From Bacteroides sp. AN502(2024) (GTDB lineage Bacteria; Bacteroidota; Bacteroidia; Bacteroidales; Bacteroidaceae), in NCBI RefSeq assembly GCF_041227145.1, contig NZ_JBGFSP010000003.1, positions 3,658,001 to 3,722,000 of the forward strand: 64,000 nt of DNA, written 5' to 3'. Below the pieces are notes generated by a model. It was given only the letters and a program-made list of their open reading frames with translations, made no database searches and was not told the origin of the DNA. The translations under genes and the position numbers were made by a program. This document shows positions 42,700-52,748 of the stretch, piece by piece. The number at the start of each line of letters is the position of its first letter. Within the stretch, counting starts at the first letter, position 1.

Positions 42700-45108
42700 T
42701 TATTTTAGTAAACGCACTTCGTAAATGGCAGGTGTCCATTCCGTTCCATCCGGAATGAAACGTATCGGGCAACTGCTTGTGTTCAGTTTTTGAGGCAGGT
42801 CGTAAGAAAAGGTGATAAAGTCCTCTTTGTCCGCTTCACTGATCGTTGGCTTAACAGCCAACTTTTCGTTATTCAGAAGAATAGTCACTTTGTTACGGTC
42901 ATCTTTCCGTATTGTAATTAGGAGACGACTTGCTTCCTCTTTCACTTTCAGTTGATAGCCGAACCAGCCTTTGGCACGACGGAAATGCCGATCTTTATTC
43001 ATTCCGGTTTCTGCCTGCTCATATTGGATGCCATGGTCGGACTCCGGCTGCTGTTCACCGGGGAAGATAAGATCAATGGTTTGATTCGCTAATTCGGTTG
43101 CTTTTCGTTCAGCTGTTGCCAGTTCTTCCTGAATTGCTTTGGACTGCTCCTCGCTTGCTTGCCGGAAATAAACGGCATAACGGGAATTATGCAGGCGGAA
43201 GAAGGGAATAAGTTCCAATGATTTGCCTTGTGCAGGATAAACATCTCCGTTGTAGCTGAAAGCAATCCGGCTGCTCTGTTTTTTGTGAAGAGATTTACGG
43301 ATTGAATCGGGATTTCCTATCAACATCGGAACTTGCTGCAAAGGAATTTGTTGGGCATGGGCGATATGTCCGCCACGACTGTCATCGGCATATAAACCAT
43401 CGAGGTGTTCAGTGCCTGTGGAAGCTGCAAGAACGATAGGACCGTATAGGAAAGCATAATAATCTTTCTTGTCGGGAATCTGTTCCATGCTGACTCTCAT
43501 CGGTAAATTGAAAGTAACGATATCTCCTTTCTTCCATTTGCGGGAGAGAGGAAGATACTGATTACCTTTTGCCATTATGAATATTTTTCTTTTTCCATTG
43601 ATGCTGATACTATAACTTTCTGATTGGTTAGCCCATTCCGGGATACGTACCATTAAAGTACGTTTTTTCTGGGGTGCTTCATCTATTCGTAAAGTTACTT
43701 TGCCGTCATCGGGGAAACGGGTTTCCTGTGTCAAAATGATACCTTGCTCTTTCCAGGTCAGTTGTGAAGGGATGAAGAGATTGATATAAAGCGTATCTTT
43801 CTGATGTGCATAAATAAATTCACCGTATTTGGTATGATTCTCCAAGCCGGAACCAACACAGCACCACATTGATGTTTCCGGTTGTGAGTACACACGATAG
43901 TGTCCCGGGCGCATAGGAGTGAAATAGACAAATCCACCTTTATTCGGTTCTTGGGACGCTAGGATGTGATTGTAAAGCGCACGCTCGTAATAATTTACGT
44001 AGTTGGGATCGGGTTCGTTTGTCTGATTCGGATTGCGAGAATTCTGATAAAGCATTTTAGTAAGACGGAGCATGTTGTAAGTATTACAGGTCTCTGGTCC
44101 TTGAATATCGTTCAGCATGGATGTGAAGTCGTCAGACGGGTGGAAATGTTCGCGGACACTATTTCCTCCGATGCAGACGGAACGGTGATTGACTACCGTA
44201 TTCCAAAAGAAACGGGTGGCATGATCCCATTCTGCAGCATGATTCCAATTTTTGTCATCTTGCGAAAGTTCGGCTATTCGTTTGTAACCGATCACTTTGG
44301 GAATCTGTGTGTTGGCGTGCATACCTGTCAGCTTGTCTTCATCTTTGATAAGTGGGTTTAAGATAAGCTTATGAGAGAAACGGCGTGCCAGCTCCAGATA
44401 TTTCTTGTCGCCTGTGATTGCAGCCACATCAGCGAAAGTCTCATTTAATCCGCCATGTTCGCTGCGAAGCATATCCTGAATTTGTTCGTCGCTCAAACCG
44501 GAAGTGATGTCAATCATCCAGTCTGTAAGGTCGATCAGCATTTTGCGTGCCAGCTCGCTTCCTGCATGCAGGTAAGCATCCCGCAGTCCGGCATACGTCT
44601 TATGGATATTGTATAGCGGTACCCATTTGCCGTTAAGGTCGAAACCTCCGGCACGGATCTTTCCGGCTTTTATATTTTCCCAAAGTTGGAGGCTTCCCGG
44701 AGTTCCTCCGATGAATCCTGTGCCTACAGCTTGCTGTGCACGATACAACTCATTCAGCATATAACTGAGGCGGTTGTAAACGGTAGTATCTCCGGTAGCG
44801 GCATACATCATGGCGAGTGCGGATAGATAATGTCCGCCGATATGTCCGTCCAGTCCGGTATTTTCCCAGTTGGTGTAGCTAGGAGCTTTAGGTTGCAATC
44901 CTGCTTCGCGTAGAAAAGGAGCGAGCAGACGATCGGGGTTTAAGGCAAGTATATAATGTAAATCAGTCTGTTGGGCTTGCAGGAACGGGCTATCCAATAG
45001 TTTCACATTCTGTAAAGGGAAGTATGACACCTGTGGAGCATTTTGTGCTTTGGCCAGTGAGGTGGACAGGACAAGGGCAAGTATGAATGAGGTGGTTTTC
45101 ATGATCAT
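42700..45108 (-). CDS. GH127 beta-L-arabinofuranosidase (exported)
   Basis: About 802 aa from ATG 45108 (MIMKTTSF); ATG 45102 is equally possible, while the ATG at 45147 would be inside a hairpin. A signal peptide ends near LAKAQ. GH127 (formerly DUF1680) features are an (alpha/alpha)6 barrel with GGHYLSALAMMYAATGD, the Glu/Cys region GPETCNTYNMLRL and the zinc Cys pair in SMWCCVGSGLENHTKYGEFIYA. In HypBA1 these Cys and a Glu bind zinc and act in catalysis. It hydrolyses beta-L-Araf linkages, as in plant hydroxyproline-rich glycoproteins. A strong hairpin sits 5 bp upstream. Confidence 0.9.
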   Translation of the reverse strand: MIMKTTSFILALVLSTSLAKAQNAPQVSYFPLQNVKLLDSPFLQAQQTDLHYILALNPDRLLAPFLREAGLQPKAPSYTNWENTGLDGHIGGHYLSALAMMYAATGDTTVYNRLSYMLNELYRAQQAVGTGFIGGTPGSLQLWENIKAGKIRAGGFDLNGKWVPLYNIHKTYAGLRDAYLHAGSELARKMLIDLTDWMIDITSGLSDEQIQDMLRSEHGGLNETFADVAAITGDKKYLELARRFSHKLILNPLIKDEDKLTGMHANTQIPKVIGYKRIAELSQDDKNWNHAAEWDHATRFFWNTVVNHRSVCIGGNSVREHFHPSDDFTSMLNDIQGPETCNTYNMLRLTKMLYQNSRNPNQTNEPDPNYVNYYERALYNHILASQEPNKGGFVYFTPMRPGHYRVYSQPETSMWCCVGSGLENHTKYGEFIYAHQKDTLYINLFIPSQLTWKEQGIILTQETRFPDDGKVTLRIDEAPQKKRTLMVRIPEWANQSESYSISINGKRKIFIMAKGNQYLPLSRKWKKGDIVTFNLPMRVSMEQIPDKKDYYAFLYGPIVLAASTGTEHLDGLYADDSRGGHIAHAQQIPLQQVPMLIGNPDSIRKSLHKKQSSRIAFSYNGDVYPAQGKSLELIPFFRLHNSRYAVYFRQASEEQSKAIQEELATAERKATELANQTIDLIFPGEQQPESDHGIQYEQAETGMNKDRHFRRAKGWFGYQLKVKEEASRLLITIRKDDRNKVTILLNNEKLAVKPTISEADKEDFITFSYDLPQKLNTSSCPIRFIPDGTEWTPAIYEVRLLK

Positions 45109-45113
45109 AGTTT

Positions 45114-45151
45114 CCTCTTGTCCCTCTCCTCTTTGGGAGAGGGACAAGAGG
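45114..45151 (-). promoter_or_regulatory. 16-bp perfect hairpin directly before the GH127 start codon
   Basis: CCTCTTGTCCCTCTCC pairs perfectly with GGAGAGGGACAAGAGG around a six-base loop. On the minus-strand transcript it ends five bases before the GH127 ATG and has no T-run, so it is not a terminator. It would hide any ribosome site and should reduce or regulate initiation, or protect a processed 5' end. Confidence 0.6.
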
Positions 45152-45205
45152 GTAGTTAATGTTAATATTCAGTGGATTGGGGTTCTTGATAAACAGCGGT
45201 TTGTC

Positions 45206-45302
45206 GAGGGGATGTCAAAATTTCTTTTTTGAGGAAATTACCCCTGCTATAGCTATCGGTGGCAGGGGTAAATCTTTATATTTAGGCATTATGACACACT
45301 CT
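45206..45302. repeat. Short interspersed hairpin repeat, copy B (inverted)
   Basis: Reverse complement of the 13764 copy across about 85 bases, including the CCCCTGCC/GGCAGGGG hairpin and the TAAATATAAAGATT arm. It lies 10 bp after the kinase stop and splits the arabinose run into a transport/catabolic part and a glycosidase part, so it may act as a partial terminator. Confidence 0.8.
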
Positions 45303-45312
45303 TAATTGCCAA

Positions 45313-46920
45313 CTATTTAAATTTGACCGCAGCCTCTTCGATGGGCAATCCTGCCTTGTAGTTTTCGATGTATGTATTAAAACCGGCTACATCTTCGGGG
45401 GTAGGTGATACCTCGACCCCGGCATCTCCGATAAATACACTTTCATCCAGGAAGTCGGCAAGAGATTGTTGCTTTTTGTTGTTCACGAGGTAAGAGCCTA
45501 ACAGGGCGATACCCCAGGCACCACCTTCACCGGCTGTTTCCATTACCGAAATAGGCGAGTTGATGGCTGCTGCGAGGATTCTTTGACCTACTCCCTTTGT
45601 TCTGAACAGTCCTCCATGACCTGTAATTCTATCCACTTTGATTTTTTCTTTGTTGAACAGGATGTCATTACCAATCTTGAGAACGCTTATTGAAGCATAT
45701 AAATGAGCCCGCATAAAGTTGGCCAAATTGAACTTGTCATTGGCAGAACGTACAAACAACGGTCTTCCGTCCGCAAGTCCTGTTACAGGTTCGCCTGAAA
45801 TATAGTTGTATGAAAGAAGTCCTCCGCAATCTGCGTCACCGGTAAGTGCGATATGGTAGAGTTTGCTATAGATTTCATCCATATTTACAGGTATGCCCAG
45901 AAGTTCCTGATATTCTTTAAACAGGTTGACCCATGCATTGAGATCGGAAGTACAGTTGTTGCAATGTACCATGGCTACGAGGCTTCCGTCAGGAGTTGTG
46001 ACCAGGTCGATCATTTCGTACGGCTGGGACAGGTCTTTCTCCAATACAATCATGGAGAATGAAGAAGTACCAGCCGATACGTTTCCGGTGCGCTGTTTCA
46101 CAGCATTGGTTGCCACCATACCGGTGCCGGCGTCTCCTTCCGGAGGACAAACGGGTATCCCTGCTTTTAAATGCCCCGATACGTCAAGCTTTTTACTTCC
46201 TTCCGGTGTGAGGACACCTGCGTTTTCACCTGCCGATAACACTTTAGGCAGAATATCCTGCAGCTTCCAGCTATATTCTTTCGGAGCGATCAGCTTGTCG
46301 AACTTAGCCATCATTTCGGCAGAATAGTTGTGGGTAGTCGGATCTATGGGAAGCATACCCGAGGCATCACCTATTCCCAACACCTTTTCACCCGTGATCT
46401 GCCAATGCACATAACCAGCCAGAGTGGTCAGGAAATCAATCTCGTTAACGTGTGCCTCATTGTCCAAAATAGCTTGATACAAGTGGGAAATGCTCCACCG
46501 CAGAGGGATATTATAGACAAACAGTTCGGATAAAGCAGCCGCTGCACGACCTGTATTGGTATTTCTCCAAGTGCGGAAAGGCACGAGGATTTCCTCTTTT
46601 TGGTTGAATGCCATATAACCATGCATCATGGCACTGACGCCGATGGCAGCCAGCGTCTTGATCTCTATGCCGTATGCGTTCTTTACGTTCGTACGAAGAT
46701 CGGCATAGCAATCTTGCAGCCCTGACCAGATAGCTTCAATGCTATATGTCCAAAGTCCGTCAACTAGCTGGTTTTCCCAAGTGTGGCTACCTTGAGCGAT
46801 TGGCCTGTTTTCCTGGTCAATCAAGACAGCTTTTATTCGTGTTGAACCGAGTTCTATACCAAGAATAGCTTTACCTGCCTCGATGGTTGATTTTGCATCT
46901 AATTTCATGTTGAAATCCAT
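45313..46920 (-). CDS. FGGY-family carbohydrate kinase (xylulokinase-annotated; predicted ribulokinase role)
   Basis: 535 aa. The FGGY fold begins with ILGIELGSTRIKAVLID (phosphate-binding loop), then MMHGYMAF and the C-terminal EGGAWGIALLGSYL region. Family annotation is xylulokinase-like, but between araA and the glycosidases, and with no other kinase here, it should phosphorylate L-ribulose, as inferred for the B. theta arabinose locus. ATG 46920 and ATG 46908 (MKLDAK) are both plausible starts. It is 9 bp from araA. Confidence 0.88.
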   Translation of the reverse strand: MDFNMKLDAKSTIEAGKAILGIELGSTRIKAVLIDQENRPIAQGSHTWENQLVDGLWTYSIEAIWSGLQDCYADLRTNVKNAYGIEIKTLAAIGVSAMMHGYMAFNQKEEILVPFRTWRNTNTGRAAAALSELFVYNIPLRWSISHLYQAILDNEAHVNEIDFLTTLAGYVHWQITGEKVLGIGDASGMLPIDPTTHNYSAEMMAKFDKLIAPKEYSWKLQDILPKVLSAGENAGVLTPEGSKKLDVSGHLKAGIPVCPPEGDAGTGMVATNAVKQRTGNVSAGTSSFSMIVLEKDLSQPYEMIDLVTTPDGSLVAMVHCNNCTSDLNAWVNLFKEYQELLGIPVNMDEIYSKLYHIALTGDADCGGLLSYNYISGEPVTGLADGRPLFVRSANDKFNLANFMRAHLYASISVLKIGNDILFNKEKIKVDRITGHGGLFRTKGVGQRILAAAINSPISVMETAGEGGAWGIALLGSYLVNNKKQQSLADFLDESVFIGDAGVEVSPTPEDVAGFNTYIENYKAGLPIEEAAVKFK

Positions 46921-46929
46921 ATTTTAGGT

Positions 46930-48456
46930 TTAGCAAAGTGCTTTATTCAACAGGTAATAAACTTCGTTCATGCGGAGTTCTTTCTTGAAGCAGCTGATCG
47001 TAGTATCCTTGTTGATATGCACCATTTCGATACCTGCGATTTCAGCATAATCTTCCCAATATTCTGCTGTCAGGTCGTAAGAGAAGCAAGAGTGGTGAGT
47101 ACCACCGGCGAGGATCCATGCACCCGCACCCACTTCAAGGTTTGGCATCGGAATCCAGAGAGCAGAAGCAACCGGTAACTTAGGCAGCGGTTTCGGTTCG
47201 ATACATTCTACGTCATTCACGATCAGACGGAAACGGTTACCCATATCTACAACAGTAGCGGTGCAGCCCGTACCTACTTTGGAAGTGAAGACCAAACGTG
47301 CAGTCTGACTCTTGCGGATACCTATACCAAGGAAGTGCACTTCCAGACGAGGTTTGTTGGCCGCGATAAGCGGGCAAACTTCCAACATGTGTGACTGAAG
47401 AATGGAGCTGTTTGCACCATCGAAGTTCAGCGTATAATCTTCCAGGAATGAACAGCCTTTAGGAAGTCCCTGATTCATAACCCATACGGTGCGGTAAAGA
47501 GCAGCCGATTTCCAGTCGCCTTCAGCACCGAATCCGTAACCTTCCGCCATTAGACGTTGTGAAGCGAGCCCCGGGATCTGATCGAAACCATTGTATTCGA
47601 TGTCGCCCAAATCATCGAAGTTGGTAGTGAATCCTTTCGCACCTTTAGCTTTCAGGATAGCACGAAGGGCCAATTCTGCTTTAGCAGCATTCCATACTTT
47701 CCGATAAGCTTCAGTTGATTTATCTTCCAGAGAAGCATCGTGATCGTATTCCTTGAAGTAAGTAGCTACCAATGCATCTACATCTTCATTCTTGATGTCC
47801 TTGTGATATTCCATCAATTCGCTTACCGGACAGTAATCTACGTGGTAACCCATGCGTTGTTCAGCTTCCACTTTATCGCCATCGGTTACAGCAACATTAT
47901 TCATCTGGTCACCGAAACGGATAATCAGCATATCCTGTGAATCTGCCCAACCGGCACAAACACGCATCCAAACAGCAATCTTATGCAAAGTCTCTTCTTC
48001 TTTCCAGTAACCTACCACCACTTTACGCCGGATACGCATACGGGTACAGATATGTCCGAATTCGCGGTCACCGTGAGCTGACTGGTTCAGGTTCATGAAG
48101 TCCATGTCCATTGTATCCCAAGGAATTTCCTTGTTGAATTGAGTATGCAGGTGCAACAGAGGCTTCTTCAACTGTTGCAAACCGTGAATCCACATTTTAG
48201 CAGGTGAGAACGTATGCATCCAAGTGATAACACCTGCACACTTTTCGTCATTGTTGGCTGCTTTGAAAACAGCTTCCACTTCTTTAGAAGAATTGACTGT
48301 TCCTTTGTATATCACCTTTACAGGGAGTTTACCGGATTCGTTCAATCCGTTAACCATTTCGTTGGAGTGTGCGTCTACTGCGATCACTGCGTCGCCTCCG
48401 TACAAAAGCTGTGCTCCTGTTACGAACCATACTTCATATTGATCAAATGCGTTCAT
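46930..48456 (-). CDS. araA: L-arabinose isomerase
   Basis: 508 aa, AraA family. YEVWFVTGAQLLYGGDAV, PLLHLHTQFNKEIPW, MNLNQSAHGDREFGHI and the metal/active-site end GGTHHSCFSYDL are all typical. It converts L-arabinose to L-ribulose with a divalent metal, in the cytoplasm. It is 38 bp after araD and 9 bp before the kinase. Confidence 0.95.
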   Translation of the reverse strand: MNAFDQYEVWFVTGAQLLYGGDAVIAVDAHSNEMVNGLNESGKLPVKVIYKGTVNSSKEVEAVFKAANNDEKCAGVITWMHTFSPAKMWIHGLQQLKKPLLHLHTQFNKEIPWDTMDMDFMNLNQSAHGDREFGHICTRMRIRRKVVVGYWKEEETLHKIAVWMRVCAGWADSQDMLIIRFGDQMNNVAVTDGDKVEAEQRMGYHVDYCPVSELMEYHKDIKNEDVDALVATYFKEYDHDASLEDKSTEAYRKVWNAAKAELALRAILKAKGAKGFTTNFDDLGDIEYNGFDQIPGLASQRLMAEGYGFGAEGDWKSAALYRTVWVMNQGLPKGCSFLEDYTLNFDGANSSILQSHMLEVCPLIAANKPRLEVHFLGIGIRKSQTARLVFTSKVGTGCTATVVDMGNRFRLIVNDVECIEPKPLPKLPVASALWIPMPNLEVGAGAWILAGGTHHSCFSYDLTAEYWEDYAEIAGIEMVHINKDTTISCFKKELRMNEVYYLLNKALC

Positions 48457-48494
48457 AATGTTATTGCTTTAATTGTTATTATTCTAATCTTTAA

Positions 48495-49181
48495 TTATTT
48501 CTGTCCGTAATAAGCATTCGGACCATGCTTGCGGCTGAAATGTTTCTCTATCAGCAGCGGATTCATTGTTAATTTGGGATTTACCGCATAAGCGATACTT
48601 GCCATTTTAGCGACCTGTTCCATAACCACAGCATTGTGTACGGCATCGTGCGCGTCTTTTCCCCAAGAGAAAGGACCGTGATTTTTCACCAACACTCCCG
48701 GGGTGTGTATAGGATTCAAGCCTTCAAAACGTTTCACTATCACGTTACCGGTTTCCAGCTCGTAAGCACCTTCCACTTCCGCTTTCGTCATATCCGCTGT
48801 GCAGGGAATGGCATCATGGAAGTAATCAGCATGAGTGGTTCCGATATTCGGAATGTCACATCCGGCTTGTGCCCAGGCAGTAGCATAGGTGGAGTGTGTA
48901 TGTACCACTCCTCCGATTTCCGGAAATGCTTTGTAAAGTACTACGTGGGTAGGGGTGTCTGAAGACGGTTTCAGTCGGCCTTCAACGACCTTGCCATTCA
49001 GATCCACTACTACCATATCTTCGGCTTTCATGTCATCATAACTTACACCGCTGGGCTTGATTACCACCAGTCTGCTTTCACGGTCGATAGCAGAAACATT
49101 GCCCCAGGTAAAGATGACTAATCCATGCTTTACCAATTCGAGATTGGCATGAAATACTTTTTCTTTTAGATCTTCCAGCAT
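48495..49181 (-). CDS. araD: L-ribulose-5-phosphate 4-epimerase
   Basis: 228 aa, class II aldolase/AraD fold. The zinc ligands are visible in [14 protein letters not shown] and [16 protein letters not shown], and [18 protein letters not shown] is the phosphate-binding region. It converts L-ribulose-5-P to D-xylulose-5-P. Its start is 5 bp from the araR stop, so the two are co-transcribed. Confidence 0.95.
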   Translation of the reverse strand: MLEDLKEKVFHANLELVKHGLVIFTWGNVSAIDRESRLVVIKPSGVSYDDMKAEDMVVVDLNGKVVEGRLKPSSDTPTHVVLYKAFPEIGGVVHTHSTYATAWAQAGCDIPNIGTTHADYFHDAIPCTADMTKAEVEGAYELETGNVIVKRFEGLNPIHTPGVLVKNHGPFSWGKDAHDAVHNAVVMEQVAKMASIAYAVNPKLTMNPLLIEKHFSRKHGPNAYYGQK

Positions 49182-49186
49182 AACGA

Positions 49187-49867
49187 TTAGATTTTAAATT
49201 TCGGGTCTTTTCGATAGACCTTGCTGTTGAACTTATACAAGGCAGCACCGCGTTTGGAACCCAGTTTGTCAATTTTATCAGTCTTTTCGATGTAATCCAT
49301 TTCGGCAACACGTTTGCGGAAGTTCCGTTTATCTATCGTTTCACCGTAAATGGCTTCATATAAACTTTGTAGTTGGGATAGCGTAAAAAGTTTCGGAAGC
49401 AGATTGAATCCGATAGGTTCCACGGATGCCTTCTGTTTCATCAGTTCCCGTGCTTTTTTTACCATTTCAGGATGGTCGAAGATAAGCGGGGGAAGTTCGT
49501 TCATATTTACCCAGTAGGCGTTGTGTTTCTGAACCAGTCTCCGGTCATACTCATTGATGTTAATCAATGCATAGTAAGCCACGGAAATAACTCGTTCACC
49601 CGGATCACGGTCAACAGCACCAAAAGCTCCTACCTGTTCCATATAAACGTTTTCCAGTCCGGTAAGCTCATACAAGACACGTTTGGCGGCATCATCCACA
49701 CTTTCGCCTTTCTGCACAAATCCTCCCATCAGTGACCATTCCCCCATTGCCGGTTCAAAGTTTCTTTTCAATAAGAGCAAGCTGATTTCCCCCTCGTTAA
49801 AACCGAAGATGATACAGTCTATACCGATATAGAAGGTAGGATTCGAGTTGTAATAGTTGTTCATCAT
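49187..49867 (-). CDS. araR: Nudix-like transcriptional regulator AraR of arabinose utilisation
   Basis: 226 aa. A Nudix fold (about 8-140) is followed by a winged helix (about 145-215; [18 protein letters not shown]). The Nudix box [23 protein letters not shown] has Val and Leu where the catalytic Glu residues of REUXEE should be, so hydrolase activity is probably lost and the domain senses a ligand. This is the Bacteroides AraR type (NrtR-related) known to control arabinose genes with L-arabinose as effector. Between araD and the symporter. Confidence 0.9.
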   Translation of the reverse strand: MMNNYYNSNPTFYIGIDCIIFGFNEGEISLLLLKRNFEPAMGEWSLMGGFVQKGESVDDAAKRVLYELTGLENVYMEQVGAFGAVDRDPGERVISVAYYALININEYDRRLVQKHNAYWVNMNELPPLIFDHPEMVKKARELMKQKASVEPIGFNLLPKLFTLSQLQSLYEAIYGETIDKRNFRKRVAEMDYIEKTDKIDKLGSKRGAALYKFNSKVYRKDPKFKI

Positions 49868-49888
49868 TAATCGGAATAAGTTTATTAA

Positions 49889-51583
49889 TTACCAGAAATA
49901 CCAGTAGAAAGCTCCTGTAATAGCCAGGATAATTGCTGTGTGAATGATATCCCAGTGATTCCAGCTGGCACGGGTAGCCGCCTTTTGTTCTTTAGTAGCT
50001 GTACCGAACACCAGTCCCTGAATCTTTTCTGCTGCCGGGGCCTTTGTTGTCAGGCTGACTACGATTACTACAATGATACAGAATAGGAACATCCATCCGC
50101 AGAAGAACAGCCAGTTCATATCAAAGAACAAATATTTGAAGGTAGAGTCTGCCACTTCACCAGCGTTGCTATAGTATACTTTAGCACCCAGGCGCGTCAG
50201 GCCGATGACCATACCGGAAATCAATCCCCACATCCCACCTTGAGCTGAAGTACGTTTCCAGCAGACACCCAGCAAGAACGCAGCGGCAATACCTGGAGCC
50301 AAAACAGACTGGACATCCTGCAAATAGGTGTAGAGCACATCACCTACACTACGCATGATAGGAATCCAGAGAATACCTAAAATGACGATTACAACTGTTG
50401 CAACTTGGCCGATACCGACCAGTCTCTTTTCTGGAGTCTCCGGTCTGAAACGTTTGTAAAAGTCGATAGTGAACAACATGGCCGATGAGTTGAACAAAGA
50501 TGCAAGAGAACTCATTAAAGCGGCAAGAATGCCACATACTACCAGACCTTTCACACCGGCAGGAAGTAATTTGGCAACCAATGTAGGGAAAGCTGCGTCG
50601 GCATTTGCTGTTCCGTTAGCCAGTAGCGGAAGGAAGCCTTCGCCACCGGCACCGATATATTTCTGATGTAATGCAAATGCAATCATGCCCGGAATCAGGA
50701 AAAGGAATACAGGTAACAGTTTCAGGTAAGCACCGAAGATAGTACCACGACGGGCTTCTTGCTCATTTTTTCCTGAAAGTACACGCTGTACAATAAACTG
50801 GTCAGTACACCAGTACCAGAATCCAATGATAGCTGAACCGATCAAAGCGCCCAACCATGGGAAGTTTGCGTCATCATTGCTACGAATCAGGTTAGTCATG
50901 GTGTCACCATAATCATTTACAGTCACAGCACCGCAGACTCTCATCATTTCATTCCATCCGCCCAGTTCTTTGAAACCAAGCACAAGGATAATTAATGACC
51001 CTAATAATAGAATCGGAGTTTGAAGAACAGAAGTATAAAGAACAGATTTCATACCTCCGAAGATGGTATAAAGTGCGGTCAACACTACCAGACCGATAGC
51101 TGCGATCCAAAAGAAATCGATTCCCCACAGTTCTTTGATACCGAATACCTGTTGAAATACCAAGCCGCCGGCATATACGGTTACGGCTACTTTAGTCAGT
51201 ACATAACTTACCAATGAAATAACTGATAAGATTGTACGTGATTGAGGATTATAACGACGTTCGAGAAATTCCGGCATTGTATATACCATGCTGCGTGAAT
51301 AGAAAGGTACGAATACCCATCCCAAAATCAAAATCATCCATCCCTGAATTTCCCAGTGAGCCATGGCCATACCACTGGACGCACCGGCTCCTGCCAGTCC
51401 GATCAAGTGTTCCGACCCAATGTTCGATGCGAAAATAGAGGCACCGATCGCAAGCCATGTTGCGTCGCGTCCGCCTAAAAAATAATCTGCCGAGTCATTT
51501 TGTTTTTGTCTGACTACCCAAATAATAATACCAATCAGAGCCAGGAAAAAGACTCCGATTACCAGCCAATCCAATGCTTCCAC
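49889..51583 (-). CDS. araP: SSS-family sodium:sugar symporter, predicted L-arabinose transporter
   Basis: 564 aa with about 14 hydrophobic helices and the SSS features ADYFLGGRDATWLAIGASIFASNIGSEH near the start and SSLASLFNSSAMLFTIDFYKRF with the sodium-site Ser in the middle. It would bring L-arabinose across the inner membrane using Na+. It sits between araR and galM with gaps of 21 and 25 bp. Substrate is by context. Confidence 0.9.
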   Translation of the reverse strand: MEALDWLVIGVFFLALIGIIIWVVRQKQNDSADYFLGGRDATWLAIGASIFASNIGSEHLIGLAGAGASSGMAMAHWEIQGWMILILGWVFVPFYSRSMVYTMPEFLERRYNPQSRTILSVISLVSYVLTKVAVTVYAGGLVFQQVFGIKELWGIDFFWIAAIGLVVLTALYTIFGGMKSVLYTSVLQTPILLLGSLIILVLGFKELGGWNEMMRVCGAVTVNDYGDTMTNLIRSNDDANFPWLGALIGSAIIGFWYWCTDQFIVQRVLSGKNEQEARRGTIFGAYLKLLPVFLFLIPGMIAFALHQKYIGAGGEGFLPLLANGTANADAAFPTLVAKLLPAGVKGLVVCGILAALMSSLASLFNSSAMLFTIDFYKRFRPETPEKRLVGIGQVATVVIVILGILWIPIMRSVGDVLYTYLQDVQSVLAPGIAAAFLLGVCWKRTSAQGGMWGLISGMVIGLTRLGAKVYYSNAGEVADSTFKYLFFDMNWLFFCGWMFLFCIIVVIVVSLTTKAPAAEKIQGLVFGTATKEQKAATRASWNHWDIIHTAIILAITGAFYWYFW

Positions 51584-51608
51584 GATAAATATGATTTATG
51601 AGTTAATA

Positions 51609-52748
51609 TTATCTCTCTACAGAGAATTTGAAAATACATTCACTGTTGTAAGTCTGTCCCGGTTCCAGAACGACAGACGGCCAGTCTGCCTTGTTGGGGC
51701 TGTCAGGATAGTGCTGTGTTTCCAGGCATACGGAAGCACGCTGGTTGTAAACGATACCTTTCTTACCGGTTACGGTTCCATCGAGAAAGTTACCTGTATA
51801 AACTTGTATACCCGGTTCGTTGGTATATACTTCCAAAGTAATGCCACTTTCGGGTGAAGTAAGTCTGGCGGCTACTTGAGAAAGATCTCCCGGAGTGTTC
51901 AATACCCAGTTATGATCGTATCCGTTTCCATTCTTTAATTGAACGAAATCATAATTATTGATATCTTTACCTACGGCTTTCGGAGTAGTAAAATCCATCG
52001 GGGTGTCCTTAACCGGAGCAATTTCGCCTGTAGTCATAAAGGTGCTGTCTACCGGAGTATAGTAGTCTGCATTCACATACATGATATGGTCGGTTGAAAT
52101 CTTAGACGGATCACCCGAAAGATTGAAATAAGAGTGGTTGGTCATGTTGATGATCGTCTTTTTATCAGTAGTTGCGCTGTATTTGATGTCGATAGCGTTG
52201 TCATCAGTCAGTTTGTAGGTCACTTTAGCTGTTACATTACCCGGGAAATTAGCATCTCCATCCGGTGAAATACGAGTTAGCTCCAGTGTTGTCAGATCGA
52301 TAAGATTGGCTTTATAAACCTGATATTGCCAGCCTTTCGGACCTCCGTGCAAGCAGTGCCCGTAGTTGTTTTGTGGCAACTGGATCGTATCGCCATCCAA
52401 TACAAAACGTCCCTGATTGATACGGTTTGCATAGCGTCCGATAGAAGCACCGAAGTCACTGGGAATATTGATATAATCGGCAATGCTGTCAAAACCTAAA
52501 ACAACATCTCGCATCTGACCGTTTTTGTCGGGTACCATGACAGACACGATACGTCCTCCGAAGTTAGTGATACATACTTCCATGCCTGCCTTATTCTTTA
52601 ATGTGTAAAGAGCTGTTTGGGCATTATTCACTTCTGTTTGAAATTTTACCGGGTCAAGACCAGACAAAGTCAGCTCGGAAGCCGGCTTGTTTTTGCACGA
52701 AGCCAGCATCAGCACGGAAATTCCTGCAAGTAGAAAATGTTTTTTCAT
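51609..52748 (-). CDS. galM: Aldose 1-epimerase (mutarotase), lipoprotein
   Basis: 379 aa with a lipoprotein signal (lipobox LASC, Cys18), so periplasmic or outer-membrane bound. The GalM fold shows DHNWVLN, NHSYFNLSG (His) and VCLETQHYPDSPNKADWP (catalytic Glu). It interconverts anomers of sugars, here presumably L-arabinose released by the GH51 and GH127 enzymes. First gene of the arabinose run, so it is the one nearest to the promoter and operator region at 52749-53123. Confidence 0.93.
   Translation of the reverse strand: MKKHFLLAGISVLMLASCKNKPASELTLSGLDPVKFQTEVNNAQTALYTLKNKAGMEVCITNFGGRIVSVMVPDKNGQMRDVVLGFDSIADYINIPSDFGASIGRYANRINQGRFVLDGDTIQLPQNNYGHCLHGGPKGWQYQVYKANLIDLTTLELTRISPDGDANFPGNVTAKVTYKLTDDNAIDIKYSATTDKKTIINMTNHSYFNLSGDPSKISTDHIMYVNADYYTPVDSTFMTTGEIAPVKDTPMDFTTPKAVGKDINNYDFVQLKNGNGYDHNWVLNTPGDLSQVAARLTSPESGITLEVYTNEPGIQVYTGNFLDGTVTGKKGIVYNQRASVCLETQHYPDSPNKADWPSVVLEPGQTYNSECIFKFSVER

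Noticed and set aside
45114..45151. Intrinsic terminator before GH127
   Set aside because: The hairpin has no T-run on either strand and lies five bases from a start codon.
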